Shown one piece after another: positions 15,422-22,706 of a stretch of 64,000 bases of DNA. Source of the stretch: Sulfobacillus thermotolerans (GTDB lineage: Bacteria; Bacillota; Sulfobacillia; Sulfobacillales; Sulfobacillaceae); assembly GCA_002951815.1 (NCBI GenBank), contig CP019454.1, forward strand, positions 806,001 through 870,000, given 5' to 3'. Both the position numbers and the translations under genes were made by a program. The stretch's first letter is position 1; the number at the start of each line of letters is the position of its first letter. Below the pieces are notes generated by a model. That model saw only the letters and a program-made list of their open reading frames with translations, was not told the origin of the DNA and did not search any database.

Positions 15422-16019
15422 GGAGTGGTGTAGACCGTTTAGGGTCATTGCTGATATCGGAGCCGGGTACGGCCATTTGGCAAAAGCTCTAGCTCGCGAG
15501 CACCATAGGGTCTATGCGATTGAATATCCTCGCGGGGCCTATCTAGACCTATTACAGGGTATTGAGGGATGTCTTGGCATTACGCCGCTGCAAGGAGATG
15601 GCTTAACGCCGCTGGGCGAGCGGCCCATTGATGTGGCGGTGATAGCGGGCATGGGCCCGAACTCTATTCGCCACATTATGCAGCGGCGCTATTCTTTGCC
15701 TTTTATTATTCAGCCGATGCAAGGAATTTTTCGAGTGCATCGCCAACTGGTCGAGGATGGGTGGAGCATCCAAAAAGCGCAATTGATCGATCAAGGTGGA
15801 CGCCTTTATGCAACGTGGCTCGTAGGCCAGAGCGGGATAGATGGTCAAAACACAAACAAACGCCTGGTACCCGATGAATTTTGTCAAGATCCCTTCTTTC
15901 CTCGATTAGTAGAGCAGCGAATTCGGGAATTACAAAAACGCTTGACGGCCTCCGTGACTCCCCCGGGAGCTTCGTGGGATGAGGAGCTTCAGCAATTGAA
16001 AGCCTTGCAGTTGTGTTGA
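15387..16019 (+). CDS. TrmK-like tRNA (adenine-N1)-methyltransferase
   Basis: About 210 residues. The order VIADIGAGYGHLAKALA (SAM-binding loop), GDGLTPLGERPIDVAVIAGMG (motifs equivalent to the ADGL and IAGMGG of TrmK) and FIIQPMQG fits the TrmK/YqfN family, which methylates adenine 22 of tRNAs. AAGGAGG at 15371-15378 lies eight bases before an in-frame ATT (15387), while the first conventional candidate is TTG 15396. The start is therefore uncertain, and ATT would be a rare initiator. It overlaps thymidine kinase by about 35 bases. Located in a nucleotide/RNA gene cluster with RNase H and RNase P RNA. Confidence 0.75.
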   Translation: MPRLEARLALIKEWCRPFRVIADIGAGYGHLAKALAREHHRVYAIEYPRGAYLDLLQGIEGCLGITPLQGDGLTPLGERPIDVAVIAGMGPNSIRHIMQRRYSLPFIIQPMQGIFRVHRQLVEDGWSIQKAQLIDQGGRLYATWLVGQSGIDGQNTNKRLVPDEFCQDPFFPRLVEQRIRELQKRLTASVTPPGASWDEELQQLKALQLC

Positions 16020-16057
16020 TCCATAACAGGAAGACAATGTGGCAGAGGGAGACAAAC

Positions 16058-16525
16058 ATGGCAGACACGATGTATAACGTCTATACCGATGGAGCCTGCG
16101 CGAATAATCAGGCGCCCGGCGGTCAATTGGGAGGATGGGCATGTGTTTTTGTTGACGGTCCGTCTTACGCAGGAGCCGAACTTTCGACGACGAATAACCG
16201 GATGGAAATGACGGCCGTGATTGAAGCATTAAAACATACGCCGCCAGGGTCGACGGTGCGGATATTTAGTGATTCGGCGTATGTTATTAACGCGTTTGTA
16301 CAAAACTGGTTTCAAGGCTGGGAACGGCGTGGGTGGAAAAATGCAAAGGGACAACCTGTTGAAAATCAAGATTTGTGGCGCATAATGCGGGCACTGGTCG
16401 ATGAGCGCAAGGTGATGTGGACGAAAGTCAAAGGACATGCCGGTGTGATCCACAATGAAATGGCAGACCGTTTGGCCGTTCAGGCTATGGAAAAACTGCG
16501 TCAAGGACAGGTAGAGGTGGAATAA
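16058..16525 (+). CDS. rnhA: Ribonuclease HI
   Basis: 155 residues, the size of E. coli RNase HI. Degrades RNA in RNA-DNA hybrids. All four acidic catalytic residues are visible: Asp in VYTDGACANN, Glu in NNRMEMTA, Asp in IFSDSAYV and Asp in NEMADRLA. The basic handle region WERRGWKNAKG is also present. The start ATG follows AGAGGGA by seven bases; an upstream in-frame start overlaps the previous gene's stop and is less likely. Last protein gene before rnpB. Confidence 0.95.
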   Translation: MADTMYNVYTDGACANNQAPGGQLGGWACVFVDGPSYAGAELSTTNNRMEMTAVIEALKHTPPGSTVRIFSDSAYVINAFVQNWFQGWERRGWKNAKGQPVENQDLWRIMRALVDERKVMWTKVKGHAGVIHNEMADRLAVQAMEKLRQGQVEVE

Positions 16526-16575
16526 TCCACTAGTTGACGAAATGCACCTATCGCAGGATAATAGATATCTGAAAT

Positions 16576-16928
16576 GCGAGCCGATATGATGACCGCGGGT
16601 GCCAGGCCGAAAGGCGGCATCTGAGGAAAGTCCGAGCTGCATAGAGCAGGGTGCTGGATAACGTCCAGTGGGGGCGACCCTAAGGAAAGTGCCACAGAAA
16701 ACAAACCGCCTAAAGCGTCGCTTTAGGTAAGGATGAAACGGTGCGGTAAGAGCGCACCAGAGGCCAGGTGACTGGTCTGCTTGGTAAACCCCACCCGCAG
16801 CAAGACCGAATAGGGGCAGGATGAAGTTGCTCGCTGAGCTGCCCGGGTAGGTCGCTTGAGGCGACAGGTAACTGTCGTCCCAGATAAATGGTCATCCACG
16901 ACAGAACTCGGCTTATAAGTTGACTCGC
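16576..16928 (+). ncRNA. rnpB: RNase P RNA
   Basis: About 353 bases with the universal RNase P RNA blocks in order: GAGGAAAGTCCGAGC near the 5' end, ACAGAAAACA, GAAACGGTGCGGTAAGAGCG, CCCGGGTAGG, AGATAAATGGTC and the terminal ACAGAACTCGGCTTAT. Ends were set by pairing GCGAG (16576) with CTCGC (16924-16928) as the P1 stem. The CGGTAAGAGCGCACC block and overall order resemble the ancestral (A-type) architecture more than the Bacillus B type; a covariance search would settle this. It is followed immediately by a T-run terminator. Confidence 0.95.
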
Positions 16929-16961
16929 AAAAAAACACCTACCAGCGGGTAGGTGTTTTTT
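16929..16961 (+). terminator. Rho-independent terminator of rnpB
   Basis: 8-bp stem CACCTACC / GGTAGGTG with loop AGCG, an upstream A-run and six Ts downstream. Textbook intrinsic terminator starting one base after the RNase P RNA. Confidence 0.9.
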
Positions 16962-17024
16962 GCGCCCGTAAAACCCAAAATTTCAAGGCGGGGATATAAG
17001 GTGCTTGCCGTGAGGCGACAGTCT

Positions 17025-17053
17025 TTAAGCTTTACATGATAATTGAGTATAAT
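17025..17053 (+). promoter_or_regulatory. Candidate promoter of the DUF190 gene
   Basis: TATAAT at 17048-17053 with a weak -35 TTAAGC at 17025 and a 17-base spacer. Confidence 0.5.
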
Positions 17054-17118
17054 GTAAGTATAAAGACCAAAAGCCTACACACATCGTTTCTATCATGGCC
17101 AAAAAGGAGACGGTAGGC

Positions 17119-17499
17119 ATGTCTGCGAAGATTTCGGGAGAAGCCTTGCGGATTCGCATATTTATTGGAGAAGATGCCCATTGGCACCATAAGCCGTTGT
17201 ATCATGCCATTGTTGTTAAAGCCCGGGAGATGGGGATGGCAGGAGCCACTGTCACCCGGGCGCTTGAAGGCTTTGGGGCAACGTCACGCATTCACACGAT
17301 TAATTTGCTCGATTTATCAGATGATTTGCCTGTGGTCGTCGAGATAGTCGATAGCAAAGAGTACATTGAACGATTTTTACCTGTCCTTGATACGATGGTG
17401 GAGGGTGGGCTGATTACGATTGATCCGGTACGCATTGTAAAATACACGCATTCGCCCAGTCCCGATCCCCATGTCGACGAGTCTAAGGACTTGGGATAA
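17119..17499 (+). CDS. DUF190 family protein (PII-like fold)
   Basis: 126 residues from ATG 17119, preceded by AAGGAG nine bases upstream; an earlier ATG at 17095 lacks a ribosome site. The LRIRIFIGEDAHWHHKPLYH opening, the GMAGATVTRALEGFG core and PVVVEIVDSKEYIERFLPVL are characteristic of DUF190, whose members have a PII/CutA-like ferredoxin fold. In other genomes the family is often next to the fluoride channel CrcB; no CrcB gene or fluoride riboswitch is visible here. The C-terminal tail (SPSPDPHVDESKDLG) is acidic and probably disordered. Function unknown, possibly nucleotide-responsive regulation. Confidence 0.8.
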   Translation: MSAKISGEALRIRIFIGEDAHWHHKPLYHAIVVKAREMGMAGATVTRALEGFGATSRIHTINLLDLSDDLPVVVEIVDSKEYIERFLPVLDTMVEGGLITIDPVRIVKYTHSPSPDPHVDESKDLG

Positions 17500-17646
17500 T
17501 GTCATGTATAGCTCAATGGACAGGGCCTCTGGTTTTTATTCGACCCTGACGGATTGGGTGTACCGGTCTCGCTTTTCCCATATCGGGTGTTGCCGCTTGT
17601 TTAACACACCCCTAAAGAGATTAAAACGAGCATCATTGAGTGAATG

Positions 17647-17687
17647 CCCACATCATCGGGGGGCTAGTGATCCCCCGATGATGTGGG
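17647..17687. terminator. Long hairpin between convergent genes
   Basis: Perfect 16-bp stem CCCACATCATCGGGGG / CCCCCGATGATGTGGG with a 9-base loop. It overlaps the last codons of the convergent LysR gene (stop at 17664). No T-run. The region 17500-17646 has no gene. Confidence 0.7.
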
Positions 17688-18611
17688 TGATTGGTTGAAA
17701 GCGCGTGCTGCACTGACAAGTGTCCGGATTAGTTGGTCCATGGCCGGGCGAATATCGCTAGTTGGGTGTTGAATGAGATGAATACGGCGGGTCAGTGGCA
17801 GGTCAGGAATGGGGATAAAGACGACTTCGGGGACATCGCGCGTGATCATCCAAGACATGACAGAACAGCCAACGTTGTTTTTGACGAGATCCAAAATGGC
17901 GCGAATAGAGGACAACTCGGCGTTGACGCGCAGAGCGGATACACTGAGCCCATGATGAGCTAAGGCTTGATCTAAAATGCCACGGGTGCCCGAGCCCTCC
18001 TCACGCAAAATAAGGTCGACCTCGGTTAAGTCGCTCACGGAAACTGCAGTTCGTGACGCCCACGGATGCGAACGGGGCACAATCAGACCTAATTGATCTT
18101 GCCAGAGATTCGTCACCTTTAAGTCACGGTGTCCGATGCGGCCTTCGGCAATCCCGAAATCAACTCGTCCGGTTTCGACCTGACTAATAACGTCCGCACT
18201 ATTGGCCATAGACAGATGAATGTGCACGTCGGGATGATGTTGACGAAATTGGCCTAAGGGCGATGGAAGAAAAAATTCGGTTACCGTATGGCTGGCGGCC
18301 AAATGTACCCATTGTTCTCCCTCTGCGGTTTGATGCACTTCGCGGTAGGCGGTTTGCCAAAGTGCCTCAATTTGATTAGCGTAAACAAATAAGACTTCTC
18401 CTGCAGGAGTTAGCCGCATCCCGCGGTTGCCACGAATAAATAGGGGCGTACTGAATTCCAATTCCAGTTGGGCAATTTGATGGGAGGCAGCGGACACCGA
18501 CAAATTCAAGAGGCGGGCAGCGCCGGTGATATGCCCTTCCCGGGCCGTGGCTAAAAAGACCAATAACCGGTTATCGATGACGAAACGCCTGCCTTTCGTG
18601 AGGGATTCCAT
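17664..18611 (-). CDS. LysR-family transcriptional regulator
   Basis: 315 residues from ATG 18611, with AAAAGGA upstream. The N-terminal winged helix-turn-helix (about 12-75, RLLVFLATAREGHITGAARL, then LNLSVSAASHQIAQLE and RGMRLTPAGEVLF) is followed by a two-lobed substrate-binding domain with AASHTVTEFFLPSPLGQFRQ and VDFGIAEGRIGHRDL. The pattern is closest to the CysL/CbbR/YeiE-like branch, often involved in sulfur or carbon metabolism; this is inference. It lies downstream of, and on the same strand as, the TDT-family carrier, which may be its target. The long hairpin at 17647-17687 overlaps its stop region. Confidence 0.85.
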   Translation of the reverse strand: MESLTKGRRFVIDNRLLVFLATAREGHITGAARLLNLSVSAASHQIAQLELEFSTPLFIRGNRGMRLTPAGEVLFVYANQIEALWQTAYREVHQTAEGEQWVHLAASHTVTEFFLPSPLGQFRQHHPDVHIHLSMANSADVISQVETGRVDFGIAEGRIGHRDLKVTNLWQDQLGLIVPRSHPWASRTAVSVSDLTEVDLILREEGSGTRGILDQALAHHGLSVSALRVNAELSSIRAILDLVKNNVGCSVMSWMITRDVPEVVFIPIPDLPLTRRIHLIQHPTSDIRPAMDQLIRTLVSAARAFNQSPTSSGDH

Positions 18612-18798
18612 TGAGCATGTCCTTTTCGCACAAGGGCCCACAATGAGCACTTGGAGACTGTGCTCGGCTTCTTGGCGAAGAAGGGCAAAAAATCGTGCCC
18701 GCTTCCCGCGAATAAATTCTGGGATGCGTGCGCGACATCTACGGCATAAAGCGTACATACAGTCTATGCTGATACTAAATTATTGCGGTATAACGTTC

Positions 18799-18844
18799 AA
18801 GCGCACAAGATCGTTCGGGCTTTACGTGGCCATCTTGTGCGCTT
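18799..18844 (-). terminator. Hairpin after the TDT carrier gene
   Basis: Perfect 13-bp stem AAGCGCACAAGAT / ATCTTGTGCGCTT with a 20-base loop, nine bases past the carrier stop. It separates the carrier from the LysR gene, which therefore probably has its own promoter. Confidence 0.65.
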
Positions 18845-18852
18845 ACGTTAGA

Positions 18853-19953
18853 TTAATTTACGGCCCGCGTTTCGTGGAGCACCACTTTTTTAGGGGCTCC
18901 AGAAAACGTTAAGCGACCGGTGAGCACAGCACGAAACGTGCGTAGGGCAACCATGGCCCAAAATAGCGCTAGCATGACGAAGAAGAGATGAGCAAAGAAA
19001 GCGATTAACCCCACGTGCATTTGCCCATAGAGCATATCGGTTCCTCCGGTAAACACCCCCAAGGGGAAGGTCAGTCCCCACCAGCCCAGATTAAAGGGCA
19101 ATCCGCGCCGCGCATGGACGACCGTGAGCAATATGCTAAGCGCCAGCCACCAAAGTCCAAAACCCCACAGGGCAAACGATCCCAGCACGGCAGCGCCATC
19201 CATGGCGTGCCCCAAGCTGCCAAACAACAAGGGTAAGGATTTTCCAAGACCAATTAATCCCATGATTCCCGTTCCTAAGGTTCCCAAAGAAATCCATGTG
19301 GAAATAGCCATTTCAGCAGGAGGCAATTTGTGTACCGCTAAGCGCAAGAACAAGAAGCCGAGCATTAGAAAGGCTAAGGGCACACTGAGAGCCCAGAGTC
19401 CAAGATTAATCACCATCATCGTCTGAGCCGTTGCGGTGTGAGCGAGATGGGGAATAATCAAACTGCCGCTCGCGGCAGCCACTTCAGCAGGAACCACGGG
19501 CATCAGCCAAATGCCTGTCATCTTATCCAAGCGGTGGTCATGGGAGATAAACATCATGAAGGGCACAACAATCCCCGAAGCCAAAGCCATCATGACATTG
19601 ATCACCCACAAGGAAAATCCGATGGCGATTGCGGTATGTCCAATAAGTCTAGAACCCATATCAATAAACCCGTTAATGACTGTCGTCAGAGCCATGGGGA
19701 CAGCACCAAGAAACATTGATTGAATAGGGTCGTGCAATAAGGCTATAGAACCCTTCCAATTAACAATCCACTTCAGCACCATCATGACGAGCAAAATGCC
19801 CACAATAACGACATTAACCAACCATAATCCGGTGCCGGCCTCTTTAAGCCAAAGGGGACCACCCGGATACAAATAGGCACCTAAGGCAGTGATGCCTGTG
19901 CCCATGCCGACCGTAAACCAATTCGGCGTGAAATTTTTCACAAAATTTAGCAT
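18853..19953 (-). CDS. TDT-family transporter (TehA/SLAC1/sulfite-exporter type)
   Basis: 366 residues, about ten membrane helices, starting MLNFVKNFTPNWFTVGMGTG, the typical opening of the tellurite-resistance/dicarboxylate transporter family. Repeated short hydrophobic hairpins and conserved phrases such as MPVVPAEVAAASG and WWGLTFPLGVFTGGTD fit the SLAC1-like channel fold. Members move dicarboxylates, sulfite, nitrate or other anions. Sulfite export would suit a sulfur oxidiser but is only inference. The start at ATG 19953 follows AAAGGAGGGGATCAT; an upstream in-frame ATG lacks a ribosome site. Flanked by hairpins on both sides. Confidence 0.85.
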   Translation of the reverse strand: MLNFVKNFTPNWFTVGMGTGITALGAYLYPGGPLWLKEAGTGLWLVNVVIVGILLVMMVLKWIVNWKGSIALLHDPIQSMFLGAVPMALTTVINGFIDMGSRLIGHTAIAIGFSLWVINVMMALASGIVVPFMMFISHDHRLDKMTGIWLMPVVPAEVAAASGSLIIPHLAHTATAQTMMVINLGLWALSVPLAFLMLGFLFLRLAVHKLPPAEMAISTWISLGTLGTGIMGLIGLGKSLPLLFGSLGHAMDGAAVLGSFALWGFGLWWLALSILLTVVHARRGLPFNLGWWGLTFPLGVFTGGTDMLYGQMHVGLIAFFAHLFFVMLALFWAMVALRTFRAVLTGRLTFSGAPKKVVLHETRAVN

Positions 19954-20028
19954 ATGATCCCCTCCTTTGATCTGGCGACATGCAAATTCCCTATGTGAAA
20001 AGAGTAACATGCGGCAGACCTGACAGCT

Positions 20029-20071
20029 TATGGCTTTGCATGTGGTGCTTTCACAATGTTGCAAAGCCATA
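20029..20071 (-). terminator. Inverted repeat between the cysteine-rich gene and the TDT carrier
   Basis: Perfect 12-bp repeat TATGGCTTTGCA / TGCAAAGCCATA with a 19-base loop, 34 bases past the stop of the cysteine-rich gene and 75 bases before the carrier start on the same strand. It could terminate the first, attenuate the second, or be an operator. Confidence 0.5.
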
Positions 20072-20105
20072 CACCGGAAGGGACTAAGTCGTTGGAACTA
20101 TATGA

Positions 20106-20270
20106 CTAGATGAAGAGATCTGGGGTCCACCAGAGTAATCGGCATATGCAGTCGTCTTCGCAACGGCCGCATTGGCTGCACGTATCATCGAAACATAAAG
20201 GCTTTTGGCAGTCTACACAGTGCGTAGTAGCAGGTTGACCACAAATGCACGAGGGCGTATCGATATTCAT
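20106..20270 (-). CDS. Cysteine-rich mini-protein (B-box/zinc-finger-like)
   Basis: 54 residues from ATG 20270 with AAGGAG upstream. Nine cysteines are spread through a short chain: CICG, HCVDC, LCFDDTC, CGRC, CICR. The CxC...HCxxC...LC...C spacing resembles a B-box or similar small zinc-binding module. The C-terminus RLLWWTPDLFI is hydrophobic and aromatic. It probably binds one or two zinc ions in the cytoplasm. No family assignment is claimed. It lies just downstream of the dehydratase operon, and its ribosome site is partly enclosed in a hairpin (20273-20305). Confidence 0.65.
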   Translation of the reverse strand: MNIDTPSCICGQPATTHCVDCQKPLCFDDTCSQCGRCEDDCICRLLWWTPDLFI

Positions 20271-20272
20271 AG

Positions 20273-20305
20273 GGCTTGTCTCCTTTTTAGTATTTGAGAC
20301 AAGCC
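20273..20305 (-). promoter_or_regulatory. Hairpin enclosing the ribosome site of the cysteine-rich gene
   Basis: On the minus strand a perfect 10-bp stem GGCTTGTCTC / GAGACAAGCC encloses a 13-base A-rich loop. The second arm starts within the Shine-Dalgarno AAGGAG and ends two bases before the ATG. Folding would hide half of the ribosome site, suggesting translational control or read-through-dependent expression. Confidence 0.5.
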
Positions 20306-20335
20306 TTTCCACTGTGTTGCAGATTTATGCGGGCG

Positions 20336-21292
20336 TCAGGGATTCAATTGGTGACACAATGTGGGAACATCAATATTTCCGCCGCTGATGAGGGCCACCA
20401 CTTTTTGTCCCCGGATTTGGGCTGGACGTCTTAAGGCATAGGCGGTCGTAGCGGCACCGGAAGGTTCGGTTAAAAGTTTTTGTCGTGTAAGCAATAGACC
20501 CATAGCATAACGAATCTCGTCGTCATCCACAGTGACCAGGTCGTCAACGAGTCGTTCAATAATAGGATAAGTTTGCGTGCCTAATGCCAAGCTTTTCAGG
20601 CCATCGGCAATCGTGTCTGTGCTTGGGAGCGTGATGCGCGCATGTGCTTGGCGGGACTGATAGGCCTTCGGAGCACCCAAAGGTTCCACGCCGATGACGC
20701 GAATATCGGGACGCAGGCTTTTTATGGCCGTGGCAATGCCTGAAATTAGCCCTCCACCTCCGATCGGAATGAGCACGGTTTGCACATCAGGTCGTTGTTC
20801 CAATATTTCAAGACCAATCGTGCCTTGCCCAGCCATAACGAGAGGGTCATCATATGGAGGGACAAAGGTCATGCCCGTGTCCTTAGCAATTTGTTGCGCG
20901 CGCTCCAATCGTTCGTGGCTTGTGGTGCCGCAGTATTCGACCTGTGCACCGTAAGACAGGGCCGCTTCAACTTTTGCAGCAGGCGCTGTCGTAGGGACCA
21001 CAATCTGGGCGGTAAGGTGCATGAAACGGGCGGCCCAAGCGACTGCTTGCCCGTGATTGCCAGAGGAACCTGTGACAACGCCGGACGCGTTTGTTTGAGC
21101 GACCGCTGACACTTTGTTTAGGGCTCCCCGAATTTTAAAGGAGCCCGTAATTTGCAGGTTTTCCGCTTTCAAATAGAGATCGCAATCGGTCAGCTGCGAT
21201 AATAGGCGATTGGAAAACAACGGTGTTTGATGCACGACAGGCCGGAGCTTGGCGTATGCATCCTGAATCAGAGCGAGATCCAGGGATGTCAT
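20336..21292 (-). CDS. Threonine/serine dehydratase (PLP fold type II)
   Basis: 318 residues. Deaminates threonine to 2-oxobutanoate (or serine to pyruvate) using PLP. The lysine motif is GSFKIRGA, the substrate/phosphate loops are TGSSGNHGQ and IPIGGGGLISG, and a late SGGNID segment is present. No C-terminal ACT regulatory domain is present, so it resembles the short catabolic TdcB type or a serine-racemase-like enzyme rather than full-length IlvA. ATG 21292 overlaps the upstream stop as ATGA, indicating translational coupling. Last gene of the operon with M20 dipeptidase and cysE. Confidence 0.85.
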   Translation of the reverse strand: MTSLDLALIQDAYAKLRPVVHQTPLFSNRLLSQLTDCDLYLKAENLQITGSFKIRGALNKVSAVAQTNASGVVTGSSGNHGQAVAWAARFMHLTAQIVVPTTAPAAKVEAALSYGAQVEYCGTTSHERLERAQQIAKDTGMTFVPPYDDPLVMAGQGTIGLEILEQRPDVQTVLIPIGGGGLISGIATAIKSLRPDIRVIGVEPLGAPKAYQSRQAHARITLPSTDTIADGLKSLALGTQTYPIIERLVDDLVTVDDDEIRYAMGLLLTRQKLLTEPSGAATTAYALRRPAQIRGQKVVALISGGNIDVPTLCHQLNP

Positions 21293-21744
21293 GGAGTAAT
21301 CACCCACCACACTGGGTTATTCGATTGCGGTTGGGGAATCGTCAACTGGCTTATCGTGACCTTTTGGCGATGCACCTTGCGAGTCAGCCCTACAGTAAAT
21401 GCTCGTGTATCATATTCGGCTTTGGGGATGCGGTAGTATTCCATGGTCTTAGCAATAAAGGTTTGCAAATCCTTTTGGGCTTGGGGCCAGTATTCAGTGG
21501 GAAGGTCTGCTAGGTATGTCCCGTTCCACATGCTGAGGCGCACTGTAATCTTATTCAACCACAAAACAGTTTGAGAACGTTCGCCTAAACGGGTCTCTTG
21601 GAGAAATGCCGTAAGAGGGGCCATGTCCGTGGCTTTGGGTTTCCAAAAAATCAAATCCACAAATATACTGCCGGTTCCGGTCGACAATGCGGGTTTGTTG
21701 TCATGAATGGTTTGCATCTTTTCGTCGTCCTCTCTATAAGTCAT
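21289..21744 (-). CDS. Conserved-looking protein of unknown function in the cysE operon
   Basis: 151 residues, soluble, without a signal peptide or obvious motif. Aromatic-rich strands (SIFVDLIFWKPK, TVLWLNKITVRLSMWNGTYL) and a final pair of tryptophans suggest a small beta-sheet protein. Its ATG overlaps the cysE stop as ATGA, and its own stop overlaps the dehydratase start in the same way. Expression therefore seems tied to both neighbours. An internal ATG at 21717 has a weak ribosome site and is an alternative start. I do not recognise the family. Confidence 0.6.
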   Translation of the reverse strand: MTYREDDEKMQTIHDNKPALSTGTGSIFVDLIFWKPKATDMAPLTAFLQETRLGERSQTVLWLNKITVRLSMWNGTYLADLPTEYWPQAQKDLQTFIAKTMEYYRIPKAEYDTRAFTVGLTRKVHRQKVTISQLTIPQPQSNNPVWWVITP

Positions 21745-22658
21745 TTTAATGGTTTAGATGTTTTGGGAGCGGCTTTTTTGACGTCAACCAGTGGCTGAGT
21801 CATGACCCGGGAATTTTCTGGGACACTAGTGGTAAGCCAGACGCCGCCACCAATCACACTGCCAGCCCCTACCGTGGTCGTTCCGCCAAGAATTGTTGCG
21901 CCCGAGTAAATAACCACACGGTTGCCGATGGTGGGGTGTCTTTTTTGCCCCCGAATAATTTGGCCTTGAAGGTCCCTGGGGAAGTTTAGAGCCCCTAACG
22001 TCACACCCTGGTAGAGCGTGACCTGATCGCCGACTTCAGCGGTTTCGCCGATGACGACGCCGGTTCCGTGGTCGATGAAGAAACTCGACCCAATATGGGC
22101 GCCGGGATGGATGTCGATACCAGTCTGGCTATGGGCAATTTCCGTCATCAGCCGTGGGAGAAGCGGTACGTCTAACGTAAACAGGACATGGGCGAGTCGG
22201 TAGACCATAATCGCATAGAGTCCCGGATAGGTGGAGAGCACCTCCGAACGGTTGCGGGCGGCAGGATCCCCTTGATAAGCAGCGTCAGCATCGAGGTAGA
22301 GCAGCCGCTGCACTTCGGGCAGTTTTTGACTAAATTGCTGGGCAAGGTCAAAGGCCTCGGATAAACCTGTGCACGGATCGCCTTGGCATTCATGGGGACG
22401 AATGCGGTGGATCTGGTGGGTAAGATCCCAAATAATGCGGCCCAACAGTTCAAGACGAGCCGCCGTGCGCGATGCTTCGACCGCTTCTTCCCATGGATGC
22501 TCGAACGGGAAGAGCAAGCTCTCTAAACGGTGAATCAGGTGTTCCGTGGCATGCCGGGTGGCGGGCGGCATGGGGTTCGGGTAGTCCCCCACATCTTCAG
22601 GCCCCAATTCACGCACAATACGGGCGAGGTTCTCAATAGTGAATGCTAAACGAGACAT
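21741..22658 (-). CDS. cysE: Serine O-acetyltransferase, long form
   Basis: 305 residues from ATG 22658, preceded by AAGGCAGG. Transfers acetyl from acetyl-CoA to serine, the first step of cysteine synthesis. The C-terminal left-handed beta-helix carries hexapeptide repeats and catalytic segments: IDIHPGAHIGSSFFIDHGTG, VVIGETAEVGDQVTLYQGVT and IYSGATILGGTTTVGAGSVI. The helical N-terminal region is about 150 residues, longer than in ordinary CysE, as in the long EpsC-like forms. Downstream of an M20 dipeptidase (48-base gap) and coupled to the next gene by an ATGA overlap. Confidence 0.9.
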   Translation of the reverse strand: MSRLAFTIENLARIVRELGPEDVGDYPNPMPPATRHATEHLIHRLESLLFPFEHPWEEAVEASRTAARLELLGRIIWDLTHQIHRIRPHECQGDPCTGLSEAFDLAQQFSQKLPEVQRLLYLDADAAYQGDPAARNRSEVLSTYPGLYAIMVYRLAHVLFTLDVPLLPRLMTEIAHSQTGIDIHPGAHIGSSFFIDHGTGVVIGETAEVGDQVTLYQGVTLGALNFPRDLQGQIIRGQKRHPTIGNRVVIYSGATILGGTTTVGAGSVIGGGVWLTTSVPENSRVMTQPLVDVKKAAPKTSKPLK

Positions 22659-22706
22659 GATGGCCTGCCTTTCTATTTCATGAATTTCAAAACATGTCAT
22701 GTGGCC

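Noticed and set aside
16576-16938. Several minus-strand reading frames of 60-70 codons
   Set aside because: They are antisense to the strongly conserved RNase P RNA and have no ribosome sites.
17000-17118. Fluoride riboswitch ahead of the DUF190 gene
   Set aside because: DUF190 is often linked to CrcB, but the short leader lacks the riboswitch core and no CrcB gene is present.
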